A stretch of 64,000 nucleotides of DNA from Sphingosinicella sp041916975 (GCF_041916975.1 NZ_JAYRYK010000001.1:1054001-1118000); one strand, 5' to 3'. Positions 32,539 to 40,660 are shown, counted from the first letter of the stretch. Numbers and translations: made by a program. Notes: generated by a model from the sequence alone, not told the origin.

Positions 32539-34236
32539 CTATCCGGTCGGCTGCTTGCCCTGGACATAGGCCAGGAGGGGGTTGAGATCGACATCGCGCA
32601 CATCGCTCGGCGCGACACCGAGGACGGGCGCGATACGGCTGACGACCTTTGAAACAACAGGTGCCGAATTCCAACCCGCGCCGCGGAAGCCATAGGTTTC
32701 CTTGGTGCCCTTGGGCTCGTCGAGCATGGCGATCACGACATATTTCGGATCGTCCATCGGGAACGCCCCCGCGAACGTCGTCACCATCGCGTTGCGGTTG
32801 TAGCGGCCGCCATCGGGCTTCTCGGCCGTGCCGGTCTTGCCGCCCACGCGATACCCCTGTGCTTCGGCCTGCTTGCCAGTGCCATGCGTCACCACGAGAC
32901 GCAGCATTGCCCGCATTGTCCGCGACGCTTCTTCGCTGAAGACACGGCGGCCCTTCCCGACCCCTCCGCCTTGAACCTTCAGAAGCGTGGCGGGCCTCCA
33001 GACGCCGCCGTTGACGAGTGCCGCATAGGCACTGGCAAGATGGAGGGGCGTGACCGCGATGCCGTGGCCGTAGCTTACGGTCATCGTGGCGAGTTCGCCC
33101 CATTGAGCCGGATAGAGCGTGCGCCCACGCTCCTTGAGTTCGATCTCGGCGGGCGCCATGAAGCCGAGCTTCTTCAGGAATTCCTGCTGCCGCGCCGATC
33201 CGATCTGCTGCGCGATCTGCGCCGTGCCGATGTTCGACGAGTACATGAAGATCTCGGGGATCGTCAGCCAGCGCGCCTTGGGATGGTCGTCGCGAATACG
33301 GAAGCGGCCCATCTGCAGCGGATGCGTCGCGTCATACTGCTGCGACATCGAGGTGATGACGCCGCTATCAAGCGCCATGCCCATGGTCAGCGCCTTGAAG
33401 GTCGATCCGAGTTCATAAACGCCGAGGGTCGCGCGGTTGAAGATCGCGTCGGGGCTGACGGCGCCAGCCTTGTTCGGATTGAGTTCAGGCAGCGAGGCGA
33501 GCGCAAGCACCTCGCCCGTATGCACGTCCATCACGATGCCCGAAGCGCCGATGGCGCTGTGCTTCGTCATCGCCGTTTGAAGCTCGCTCTCCACTGCGTG
33601 CTGCACGCGCGCGTCGATGGCGAGTTCGAGCGGCTTGTCGCGCATCTCGGGATCGGTGAGCCGGTCCTGATAGGCGCGCTCCATGCCCGCCTGCCCGACC
33701 CCGTCGACATTGGTGTAGCCGATGACGTGCGCGGCAAGGAACTGGTTGGGGTAGATGCGTTCCTGCTCGCGCTCCAGCACCAGCCCCGGCTCACCGATCG
33801 CGTTGATCGCTTTTGCCTCAGCAGGAAGAATCCGCCGCTGGATGTAGCGGTATTTCCCGTGGTGGGTGAGTTCCTTGTAGATCGGCAGCGCGCTCGGGCG
33901 GCCGAGGATTTTCGCGAGCCGGCGCGCCAGCACTTCAGGATCGCCGACGACCTCGTGTGGGCGCACGGCGAGCGCGAAGGCATCGAATGTGGTGGCAAGG
34001 TCGGCGCCGTTGCGATCGACGATGTCGGCGCGCGGTGGCGCGAACGCGATCTGCCGCGTCGCCGCAACCGCGCTCGATCCGGTGAGGGAAAGCTCGCCAA
34101 GGCGGAGCCCGATGATGCCCACCAACGCGGTGAACAGCATGATTCCGATCATTAGCCGTTGCCGCGACCGCGCAAGCTGCGCCTGCCGCTTTCCGGCAAG
34201 CTGGATTCGAAGCTGGCGCTGTGCGGCCGGGCTCAC
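32539..34236 (-). CDS. ftsI: Penicillin-binding protein 3 (FtsI), septal transpeptidase
   Basis: FtsI cross-links septal peptidoglycan. The 565-residue class B PBP has a basic N-terminus, one membrane helix (about 29-50), a PBP dimerisation domain and a transpeptidase domain with the three active motifs: SxxK as STFK in YELGSTFKALT, SSN in FMYSSNIGTAQ and KTG in VGGKTGTAEKP. The start is GTG at 34236, overlapping the ftsL stop. The C-terminal extension after FRGAGWNSAPVV is typical for alphaproteobacterial FtsI. Confidence 0.97.
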   Translation of the reverse strand: MSPAAQRQLRIQLAGKRQAQLARSRQRLMIGIMLFTALVGIIGLRLGELSLTGSSAVAATRQIAFAPPRADIVDRNGADLATTFDAFALAVRPHEVVGDPEVLARRLAKILGRPSALPIYKELTHHGKYRYIQRRILPAEAKAINAIGEPGLVLEREQERIYPNQFLAAHVIGYTNVDGVGQAGMERAYQDRLTDPEMRDKPLELAIDARVQHAVESELQTAMTKHSAIGASGIVMDVHTGEVLALASLPELNPNKAGAVSPDAIFNRATLGVYELGSTFKALTMGMALDSGVITSMSQQYDATHPLQMGRFRIRDDHPKARWLTIPEIFMYSSNIGTAQIAQQIGSARQQEFLKKLGFMAPAEIELKERGRTLYPAQWGELATMTVSYGHGIAVTPLHLASAYAALVNGGVWRPATLLKVQGGGVGKGRRVFSEEASRTMRAMLRLVVTHGTGKQAEAQGYRVGGKTGTAEKPDGGRYNRNAMVTTFAGAFPMDDPKYVVIAMLDEPKGTKETYGFRGAGWNSAPVVSKVVSRIAPVLGVAPSDVRDVDLNPLLAYVQGKQPTG

Positions 34237-34748
34237 CGCAGCGACACGCGCGTCAGCGACGCGCGCTCATCGTCCGCAGCCGCATCGATCTCGGCCACGA
34301 AGCCCGCGGAGAACAGACCCGGTTCCGCGCGTTCACGCAGTACGGGAAGCTTGGCCCGGGGCGCCGGGTCCACCGACGCGACGCGCACTTCACGCTCGGC
34401 AGGCGCCGGCAGTTCGACACTGGCAAGACGCACGTCCGCTGGCATCGCATCCGGCTGATGCGGGCGCACGAGGCTGGCGAGCTGCACTTCGCTTTCCAGA
34501 ATCTGCCCCGATTTCGGCGCGCCGAGCGCCAGCGCTGACGCATTCCAGCGTTCGAGCTGCGGCAGGTTGGAGCGAACGCGGAGTTCCGCTTCCAGCGCGC
34601 GGATATCCCGGCGGTCGGTGGCGATCTGCCGTTCCAGCTTCGCGATGCCGCTGCGCTCTGCGCCCACGCTGTAGCTGACGAGATAGAGGCCGAGGCCCGC
34701 TGCCAGCGTCACGAGGGCAAGACCGGCGGAGCCAAGCGAGCGGATCAT
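34233..34748 (-). CDS. ftsL: FtsL-like cell division protein
   Basis: FtsL forms a complex with FtsQ and FtsB that activates FtsW/FtsI. The call rests on position (rsmH-ftsL-ftsI) and layout: a very short cytoplasmic tail, one membrane helix at about 6-28 (GSAGLALVTLAAGLGLYLVS), then a heptad-like coiled coil at about 33-66 (IAKLERQIATDRRDIRALEA). The protein has 171 residues, longer than the usual 100-120, because of a polar tail from about 75 onward rich in Val/Ala/Glu/Pro. Sequence conservation in FtsL is low, so this part rests on context. It overlaps rsmH and ftsI by four bases each. Confidence 0.85.
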   Translation of the reverse strand: MIRSLGSAGLALVTLAAGLGLYLVSYSVGAERSGIAKLERQIATDRRDIRALEAELRVRSNLPQLERWNASALALGAPKSGQILESEVQLASLVRPHQPDAMPADVRLASVELPAPAEREVRVASVDPAPRAKLPVLRERAEPGLFSAGFVAEIDAAADDERASLTRVSLR

Positions 34749-35689
34749 GCGTCATCCTTCCATGCGGGGGCATCGGTGCGCGTGCCGATACGAAGTGTGG
34801 CCGAGCGGGCGCGCGGGTTCGCGGCGATTTCCGCTGCATTTGGGCGAACGGCTTTCGCCGCCTCGAATGTCGGCGCGGACCCCCCGATCCGCGCCTCGGG
34901 CAGGTGCCGCGAGCCCTGCGGGTCACCCCCGCTGCGCGTGCGCAGGAAGCGCTTCACCGCCCTGTCCTCAAGACTGTGGAAACTCACCACGGCGAGCCGC
35001 CCGCCGGGGCGCAGCAGGCGTTCAGCCGCGCGGAGACCAGCATCGAGTTCACCGAGTTCGTCATTCACCGCGATCCGCAGCGCCTGGAACGTGCGTGTCG
35101 CCGGGTCCTTGGGCGCACCCGGCCGGTGGCCAAGCGCCTTGCGGACAATCGCGGCGAGTTCACCGGTGCGCGCAATCGGCCGCGCGGCGACGATGTGGCT
35201 CGCAACGCGGCGGGAACGCGGCTCCTCGCCATAGCGGTAGAGGAGATCGGCAAGCGCCGTTTCGTCCATCGTGTTCACGAGATCGGCAGCACTCGGCCCC
35301 TCGCTCGACATGCGCATGTCGAGCGGGCCGTCGGCCTGGAACGAAAAGCCGCGCGCCGCCTGATCGATCTGCATCGAGGAGACCCCGATATCGAGCATGA
35401 TCGCATCCACGGTCGAAACGCCGCGCGCCTCGAGCGCGCGGTCCATCAGCGAGAAGCGCTCGTGGATCAATGTCAGCCGGTCCGGATTCGCGCCGGCCAA
35501 CGCCTCGCCAGCGGCAATGGCGGTAGGATCGCGATCGAATGCATAGACGTGCCCGGCGCCCGCTGCGAGCACCGCGCGCGTGTAGCCGCCGGCACCGAAC
35601 GTGCCGTCGACGACGCTTGCACCAGAGGTGGGGGAAATACCGGCGAGCACTGCTTCAAGGAGAACGGGGATATGAGGGGCCGCCGTCAT
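34745..35689 (-). CDS. rsmH: 16S rRNA (cytosine(1402)-N4)-methyltransferase RsmH
   Basis: RsmH (MraW) methylates C1402 of 16S rRNA using S-adenosylmethionine. The 314-residue protein has HIPVLLEAVLAGI, the SAM motif VVDGTFGAGGYTRAVLAAG, IMLDIGVSSMQIDQAARGFSF with the following PLDMRM, and GGRLAVVSFHSLEDRAVKRFL. The start MTAAPHIPVLL at 35689 overlaps the mraZ stop; the longer frame upstream lies over mraZ. It is the second gene of the dcw cluster. Confidence 0.97.
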   Translation of the reverse strand: MTAAPHIPVLLEAVLAGISPTSGASVVDGTFGAGGYTRAVLAAGAGHVYAFDRDPTAIAAGEALAGANPDRLTLIHERFSLMDRALEARGVSTVDAIMLDIGVSSMQIDQAARGFSFQADGPLDMRMSSEGPSAADLVNTMDETALADLLYRYGEEPRSRRVASHIVAARPIARTGELAAIVRKALGHRPGAPKDPATRTFQALRIAVNDELGELDAGLRAAERLLRPGGRLAVVSFHSLEDRAVKRFLRTRSGGDPQGSRHLPEARIGGSAPTFEAAKAVRPNAAEIAANPRARSATLRIGTRTDAPAWKDDA

Positions 35690-36159
35690 ATCGTCTCTCC
35701 GCGCTCTTTCAAGAGATTGCGGACATGAAAAATCGTGGCGGGGTCGGCACGGTCGGAAGCGAGCAGCGCCTTCGGGTCCCAAATCTCGAAATAGTCGGCG
35801 AACGCAAGGAAGCAGGCGAGCCGATCGATGCCGGCGGCCTCACGGGTGGCGGCGGGGAGCACGATCCGCCCGTTGGCATCGTAGGGGAGCGGTTCGACGA
35901 AGCTGAATTCGCGCTGCAGGGCGACGGCGCGTTCCGCCTCCTGCTCCGGCGTGAAACGGCGCTCGATCTGCTGGTAGATGAAGTCGTTGTAGTAGGCGTC
36001 GTAGGCACGGATGTGGTTCGGCTCGAACCGCAGGGACAGGGTGACTTCCTTCACGGCGGAGCGCGCTTCGATCGTGGAACGGTAGCCAGCAGGGATCGAC
36101 AGTCGCCCTTTGGCGTCGACTGCGTTGATCGCAAATCCCTTGAACAAATCCCGTTTCAC
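35686..36159 (-). CDS. mraZ: Transcriptional regulator MraZ
   Basis: MraZ is an AbrB-like DNA-binding protein that autoregulates the dcw cluster. The 157-residue protein has both SpoVT/AbrB repeats: NAVDAKGRLSIPAGYR and YDANGRIVLPAATREAAG, each with the DxKGR/DxNGR motif. The start is GTG at 36159 with GGAAG eight bases upstream. As the first gene of the cluster it should be transcribed from the control region at about 36160-36420. Confidence 0.96.
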   Translation of the reverse strand: MKRDLFKGFAINAVDAKGRLSIPAGYRSTIEARSAVKEVTLSLRFEPNHIRAYDAYYNDFIYQQIERRFTPEQEAERAVALQREFSFVEPLPYDANGRIVLPAATREAAGIDRLACFLAFADYFEIWDPKALLASDRADPATIFHVRNLLKERGETI

Positions 36160-36212
36160 GCGCGGCTTCCAATCAGCGGGTAACGCAATCCCCGGCCGCG
36201 AAACCCGAAAGG

Positions 36213-36224
36213 CTAACGCGTTAG
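36213..36224. promoter_or_regulatory. Perfect 12-base palindrome in the mraZ leader
   Basis: CTAACGCGTTAG is its own reverse complement and lies 54 bases upstream of the mraZ start. It may be an operator. It does not match the TGGG-type MraZ repeats further up. Confidence 0.4.
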
Positions 36225-36255
36225 GCCAGTACCGAGGGCTGAATCCCCGCTCCCC

Positions 36256-36264
36256 TGTGGAAAA
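36256..36264. promoter_or_regulatory. DnaA-box-like sequence (proximal)
   Basis: On the minus strand the sequence reads TTTTCCACA, a fit to the relaxed DnaA box TT(A/T)TNCACA. It lies beside the MraZ-type repeats upstream of mraZ. Confidence 0.4.
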
Positions 36265-36273
36265 CGGAGTATC

Positions 36274-36309
36274 ATGGGTATTTCATGGGTTTCAATGGGA
36301 ATTTATGGG
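36274..36309 (+). promoter_or_regulatory. MraZ-type direct repeats upstream of mraZ
   Basis: Four ATGGG units start at 36274, 36285, 36295 and 36305, i.e. at 11, 10 and 10 base spacing. Known MraZ sites are several TGGG-containing repeats with about five-base spacers in front of mraZ. Further TGGA/TGGG units at 36327 and 36347 continue the ten-base phase loosely. GANTC sites flank the array at 36241 and 36339. Confidence 0.65.
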
Positions 36310-36403
36310 ATTGGATGTTTTTCGCGTGGATTTTCGCTGAATCGCGTGGGTTTACGCAGGTGAAACAATGGCAGACAGGCCCGCGCGCGGTTGCGTGCAG
36401 GCC

Positions 36404-36412
36404 TGTGGATAA
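36404..36412. promoter_or_regulatory. Perfect DnaA box (distal)
   Basis: The minus strand reads TTATCCACA, the strict DnaA-box consensus, 32 bases beyond the stop codon of the small membrane gene at 36445 and 245 bases upstream of mraZ. A strict match is rare in DNA this GC-rich. The surrounding 36160-36444 interval has no gene. Confidence 0.5.
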
Positions 36413-36444
36413 GTCGGTGTGTGAAATGCGGCGGTGAGTCGCCG

Positions 36445-36717
36445 TCAGATTTCGGTCAAATCCTTGCTCTCGTCGATCACGAGAGGGTCGGTCAGCGGCT
36501 CCGGCGTATCGAGCGGGGGCGTTTGCAGCACCGAAGGCGGCTGCTCAGGTGCCGGCTCGGAATTCTTGTCGGCGCCCGGCGCCACGCCCAGCGTCGCGAG
36601 CGGATCTTCCTTCGCTTTCGGCTCGGGTTCAGCCGGCGGGCGCAGCAGGATCGCCGCCGCCATGACCAGCAAAAACACCAAAGCAAGGCCGGTGAGGCCC
36701 AGGCGCACTCGATTCAT
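36445..36717 (-). CDS. Small membrane-anchored hypothetical protein
   Basis: A 90-residue protein of unknown function. A short basic start (MNRVRLG) leads into one membrane helix at about 6-26 (GLTGLALVFLLVMAAAILL), followed by a Pro/Glu-rich, acidic tail probably facing the periplasm and ending in DESKDLTEI. The start at 36717 has AAGGA just upstream; a 39-codon extension of the frame has no such site. It lies upstream of, and in the same direction as, mraZ, so read-through into the dcw cluster is possible. No family was recognised. Confidence 0.75.
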   Translation of the reverse strand: MNRVRLGLTGLALVFLLVMAAAILLRPPAEPEPKAKEDPLATLGVAPGADKNSEPAPEQPPSVLQTPPLDTPEPLTDPLVIDESKDLTEI

Positions 36718-36904
36718 TGTATCCTTGTCTTCAGTTTGTCGGGCGACCCCTCCACGCGCGACTGTGAGCCTATTGGTAGTGCAGCCTGCCGCCCGTGTCG
36801 AGTGATCCCCATTTACGCACGCCTCGCCTATCATCCTTCGGAAGTGACAGCGGGCGCTTCGGGTTTATGGATAGACGGGAAACGACAGACGAAGGAACGG
36901 CGCC

Positions 36905-38188
36905 ATGAACTTCGAATATTCCCCGAAAACCCGCGAGATGATCGACCGCGTCCGCGCGTTCATGGACGAACACATCTACCCCAACGAGCAGCGGTACGCC
37001 GACGAGGTCGCCTCGGGCGAGCGCTGGAAGGTGCTGCCCGTGATCGAGGAACTGAAGCCGAAGGCGCGCGCGGCGGGCCTCTGGAACATGTTCATGCCGC
37101 CCAGCCACGGCGGCAAGCCGGTCAGCGAATTCGCCTTCGAGGGCACGACGCTCACCAACCTCGAATACGCGCCGCTCGCCGAAGAGATGGGCCGCGCCCT
37201 CTGGTCGTCGGAGGTGTTCAACTGCTCCGCGCCCGACACGGGCAACATGGAAGTGCTGATGCGTTACGGCACGCGAGACCAGCAAGAAAAATGGCTGCGG
37301 CCGCTGATGAACGGCGAAATCCGCTCCGCCTTCCTGATGACCGAGCCCGCGGTCGCCTCGTCCGATGCAACGAACATCGAGACGCGCATCCGCCGCGACG
37401 GCGACCATTATGTCGTCAGCGGCCGCAAATGGTGGTCCTCCGGCGTCGGCGATCCGCGCTGCAAGGTCGCGATCGTGATGGGCAAGACCGACACGTCCGC
37501 CCCGAAGCACCTGCAGCAGTCGCAGATTCTCGTGCCGATGGACGCGCCCGGCATCAAGATCGAGCGGATGCTGAACGTGTTCGGTTACGACGACGCACCG
37601 CACGGCCACGCCGAGGTTTTTCTCGACGACGTGCGCGTACCCGCAGACAGCATCCTGCTCGGCGAGGGGCGCGGTTTCGAGATCGCGCAGGGCCGTCTCG
37701 GGCCGGGCCGCATCCACCACTGCATGCGCACGATCGGCGCCGCCGAGCGCGCGCTGGAGCGCATGGCCCGCCGCCTTTTGACACGCGAAGCCTTCGGCAA
37801 GCGCATCTCCGAGCACAGCGTCTGGGAACAGCGCGTCGCCGAAGCGCGCACCGACATCGAGATGACACGCCTTCTCTGCCTCAAGGCCGCGGACATGATG
37901 GATCGCGTCGGCAACAAGGCGGCACGGCTCGAGATCGCGATGATCAAGGTCGCCGCGCCGCGCATGGCGCTGAAGATCATCGACGATGCCATCCAGGCGC
38001 ACGGCGGCGGCGGCGTCAGCCAGGATTTCGGGCTTGCGAGCTCTTACGCGGGCATCCGCACGCTGCGCCTCGCGGACGGGCCGGATGAGGTGCACAACCG
38101 CGCCATCGCCCTTCTCGAATACAAGAAATACGCGGGCAACAGCGCGGGCGGCGAGGCACCCAGCACCGAAGTGCCGGGCATACGCTGA
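36905..38188 (+). CDS. Acyl-CoA dehydrogenase (ACAD10/11-like)
   Basis: An FAD enzyme that should oxidise an acyl-CoA to its enoyl-CoA. The 427-residue protein has the N-terminal helical domain, the FAD-binding strand FLMTEPAVASSDATNIETRI, the KWWSSGVGDPRC segment typical of ACAD10/11 relatives, and the C-terminal helical domain with IQAHGGGGVSQDF. The length is slightly above the usual 380-400. The start at 36905 follows GAAGGAACGGCGCC. Its stop overlaps the next gene by one base (TGATG), which implies a joint role with the thiolase-like protein. The substrate is unknown. Confidence 0.92.
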   Translation: MNFEYSPKTREMIDRVRAFMDEHIYPNEQRYADEVASGERWKVLPVIEELKPKARAAGLWNMFMPPSHGGKPVSEFAFEGTTLTNLEYAPLAEEMGRALWSSEVFNCSAPDTGNMEVLMRYGTRDQQEKWLRPLMNGEIRSAFLMTEPAVASSDATNIETRIRRDGDHYVVSGRKWWSSGVGDPRCKVAIVMGKTDTSAPKHLQQSQILVPMDAPGIKIERMLNVFGYDDAPHGHAEVFLDDVRVPADSILLGEGRGFEIAQGRLGPGRIHHCMRTIGAAERALERMARRLLTREAFGKRISEHSVWEQRVAEARTDIEMTRLLCLKAADMMDRVGNKAARLEIAMIKVAAPRMALKIIDDAIQAHGGGGVSQDFGLASSYAGIRTLRLADGPDEVHNRAIALLEYKKYAGNSAGGEAPSTEVPGIR

Positions 38189-39699
38189 TGTCCGCCGGGC
38201 CGCGCACGCCTGTCCTCGTCGGCGTCGGCCAGTACGTCGGCCGGGAAGACGATCCGGCCCGGGGGCTATCGCCGGCGGACCTGCTTGCGGAGGCGGCGCG
38301 CAGCGCGATTGCGGACAGCGGCGCGGATGCGGCGGGCGCGATCGACACGCTCGCCGCCGTCCGGCTGTTCGCCGATTCCGGCGGCGCGTTTCCTTCCCCC
38401 TTTGGCAACTGTCGCAACCTGCCGCATGCAGTCGCCCGCCGCATCGGCGCGCATCCGCGCCAGCTCATCTACGGCCCCGTCGGCGGAAACACGCCGCAGA
38501 TGTTCGTGAACATGCTCGCCGAGCGCATCGCGAACGGCGAAGGCGACGTCGCGCTCATCGTCGGCGGCGAGGCATTGCGGACGCAGGCGCACGCCGAAAA
38601 GGCCGGTCTCAAGCTGGACTGGAGCGAGGACGCACCGTCCGATCCGGCGTCTTATGGCGAGGAAACCCGCTACGCGAGCGGCCACGAAATCCGCCATGGC
38701 ATCGCCCTGCCCACCAGCGTCTATCCGCTGTTCGAGAACGCGTTCGGCGGCGCGATGGGCTGGTCGCCGCTGCAGCACCGCGCCGAAATCGGCCACCTGA
38801 TGGCGCCGTTCAGCGCGGTCGCTGCGGAGAACCCGTTCGCGCAGATCCGCAAGGCCTATGCGGCGGAGGCACTCGTCGAGCCCGGCGAAGACAACCGCAT
38901 CATCGCTTACCCCTACACCAAGCGCCTCTGCGCCAATATGTTCGTCGATCAGGCGGCGGCGGTGCTCATGATGTCGACCGAGGCGGCAGACCGGCTCGGC
39001 ATACCTGCCGCGCACCGTGTCTATCTGCACGGCTCGGCGGACACGCATGAGAAAATCCTCGTAAGCGAGCGCGTCGACTACGCCACATCGCCCGCCATCT
39101 ACATCGGCGCGGCGCATGCGTTGGCGCAGGCGGGCATCACACCCGGCGACCTCAGCTACATCGATCTCTACAGTTGCTTCCCCGTGGCGGTGGAAATTGC
39201 CGCCGCGATGATCGGCCTGCCGACCGAGGACCCGGCCAGCCTGACGCTCACCGGCGGTCTCCCCTACTTCGGCGGCCCCGGCAACGCCTATTCGCTGCAC
39301 GCGATTGCGGAAGTGGTGGAGCACTGCCGGGACGATGCCGGCGCATGGGGCTTCGTATTCGCCAATGGCGGCTTCCTGACGAAACACAGCTTCGGCGTCT
39401 ATTCGACAACGCCGGGCTACAACGGGCGCAGCGATCCCGCGTCGTATCAGGCTGCGATCGATGCCATGGCCTCACCCCCGTTCACGGAAACGCCCGCGGG
39501 CGAGGGACGGCTGGAGACGTTCACGGTCGTGCATCACAAGGGCGCCCCGAAGTTCGCGATCATCATCGGGCGCCTCGATAGCGGCGAACGCTTCCTCGCG
39601 CAGATGCACACCGGGCTCGAACCGCTGATGGAAACGCCGGTCATCGGCCACCGGCTGCGTGTCTCTCCCGGAGAGCCCAACATCGCCGCGCTGATCTGA
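38188..39699 (+). CDS. Thiolase-like protein of the SCP2/TLP1 type
   Basis: A 503-residue thiolase-fold protein. The N-terminus (TPVLVGVGQYVGREDD) and the segment YIDLYSCFPVAVEIAAAMIG followed by GGLPYFGGPGNAYSLHAIAE are characteristic of thiolase-like proteins with an added C-terminal domain (about 400-503). Where true thiolases carry the first catalytic Cys there is YGPVGGNTPQMFVNM, with no Cys, while the C-terminal His (NAYSLH) and a Cys in YSCFP remain. It may thus act as a non-classical thiolase or acyl carrier partner of the preceding dehydrogenase. The start ATG at 38188 is coupled to that gene. Confidence 0.87.
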   Translation: MSAGPRTPVLVGVGQYVGREDDPARGLSPADLLAEAARSAIADSGADAAGAIDTLAAVRLFADSGGAFPSPFGNCRNLPHAVARRIGAHPRQLIYGPVGGNTPQMFVNMLAERIANGEGDVALIVGGEALRTQAHAEKAGLKLDWSEDAPSDPASYGEETRYASGHEIRHGIALPTSVYPLFENAFGGAMGWSPLQHRAEIGHLMAPFSAVAAENPFAQIRKAYAAEALVEPGEDNRIIAYPYTKRLCANMFVDQAAAVLMMSTEAADRLGIPAAHRVYLHGSADTHEKILVSERVDYATSPAIYIGAAHALAQAGITPGDLSYIDLYSCFPVAVEIAAAMIGLPTEDPASLTLTGGLPYFGGPGNAYSLHAIAEVVEHCRDDAGAWGFVFANGGFLTKHSFGVYSTTPGYNGRSDPASYQAAIDAMASPPFTETPAGEGRLETFTVVHHKGAPKFAIIIGRLDSGERFLAQMHTGLEPLMETPVIGHRLRVSPGEPNIAALI

Positions 39700-39724
39700 A
39701 CGGGCGGCTGTTCTCCAAAAAAGA

Positions 39725-39754
39725 AAGGCGCAGATGGTCTCCCATCAGCGCCTT
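39725..39754. terminator. Bidirectional terminator between the thiolase-like and PEP-CTERM genes
   Basis: AAGGCGC-A-GATGG pairs with CCATC-A-GCGCCTT around a four-base loop (one A/A mismatch). On the minus strand the stem is followed by TTTCTTTTTT, a strong intrinsic terminator for the PEP-CTERM gene. On the plus strand the T tract is weaker (CCTGTTTGTGCTTTT). Confidence 0.85.
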
Positions 39755-39772
39755 CCTGTTTGTGCTTTTGGT

Positions 39773-40606
39773 TCAGGCCTTGCGGCGGCGACGCGCCAGA
39801 CCAAGACCGGCAAGGCCAAGGCCGAAGAGCGCAAGCGCGGCCGGCTCCGGCACATGGGTGATGTTGAACCCGAAGTTCACGACGTTTTCCAGTTCCTCGC
39901 GGGTCAGGAAACCGACGCAGCCCGAAGCTTGGCCGACGGCCGCGCAGGCGTCGTCGGAAAGCGTGCCGATCGCACCGCCGAGGTCGAAGAACGAGAACTT
40001 GTAGGTTTCGCCGTCGAGCTCGAAATACTGCGTCAGGCTACCGGCCGAGATCACGAAGATGTCGCGGCAGCCGGGGCCCTGCGAGTCCTCGCGCGCGCCG
40101 TCGGCGCAGATATCGGGGCCGGGGTTGTCCGGATTGTTGTTCGTCTCGAGGAAATCGATGACGAACGACAGCATGAACGGATCGACGGCACCGATCACCG
40201 GATCGACCGAGTTCAGGGCAACGTCGATCTTCAGCGAAGCGGCATCGAGACGCTGCCAGTTTTCGCCCGAACGGTCGTTGATGACGTTGTTCGAGTGGGT
40301 CAGGCTGTTCGCTGCGGCGTCGGCGCCGTTCGTGAACACGGTGCCGAGTGCAGGCGTTGCGCCGATCGTCAGCGCGCTGCGGCCACCGCCGGGCGAAACC
40401 GTGCCGGTCGGGCGACCCCACGAAATCTGGAGCGGGCCCGAGATGAAACCGCCGGGCGTTCCGAGATCGGGCGTCGCCGACGTGAACGAAGCGGAGACAT
40501 CATAGCTCCATTCGTTCACCACGACGGCCTGTGCGGACGTTGCGAAAGCCGTGGCGGCGACGAGCGCGGCAGCCGGCAGGGCCTTGGTGAGAAACGCTGA
40601 ATTCAC
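39773..40606 (-). CDS. PEP-CTERM sorting domain protein (exported)
   Basis: A 277-residue secreted protein. A signal peptide (about 1-28, ending SAQA) precedes a beta-rich, Asn/Gly/Asp-containing domain. The C-terminus HVPEPAALALFGLGLAGLGL followed by ARRRRKA is a complete PEP-CTERM sorting signal (VPEP, membrane helix, Arg cluster) cut by an exosortase. No exosortase gene is visible in this window. The start is GTG at 40606, with AGGAG eight bases before it; an open frame extends 61 codons further upstream but contains the promoter. Such proteins usually belong to an exopolysaccharide or floc matrix. Confidence 0.92.
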   Translation of the reverse strand: MNSAFLTKALPAAALVAATAFATSAQAVVVNEWSYDVSASFTSATPDLGTPGGFISGPLQISWGRPTGTVSPGGGRSALTIGATPALGTVFTNGADAAANSLTHSNNVINDRSGENWQRLDAASLKIDVALNSVDPVIGAVDPFMLSFVIDFLETNNNPDNPGPDICADGAREDSQGPGCRDIFVISAGSLTQYFELDGETYKFSFFDLGGAIGTLSDDACAAVGQASGCVGFLTREELENVVNFGFNITHVPEPAALALFGLGLAGLGLARRRRKA

Positions 40607-40644
40607 TCTACTTACTCCTGACAAAATCTGTTCACCGACCCATC

Positions 40645-40660
40645 TGCAAGCCCTATGCCA
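40645..40660 (-). promoter_or_regulatory. Sigma-54 (RpoN) promoter candidate for the PEP-CTERM gene
   Basis: On the minus strand the sequence reads TGGCATAGGGCTTGCA. It fits the sigma-54 consensus TGGCACG-N4-TTGCW at 14 of 16 positions, including the essential GG and GC with the exact ten-base gap. Transcription would start near 40634, leaving a 28-base leader with an AGGAG site before the GTG start. PEP-CTERM genes in other bacteria are known to depend on RpoN and the PrsK/PrsR pair. Confidence 0.75.

Noticed and set aside
39834..40600. Plus-strand open frame over the PEP-CTERM gene
   Set aside because: The minus-strand gene has a signal peptide, sorting signal, promoter, ribosome site and terminator; the opposite frame has none of these.
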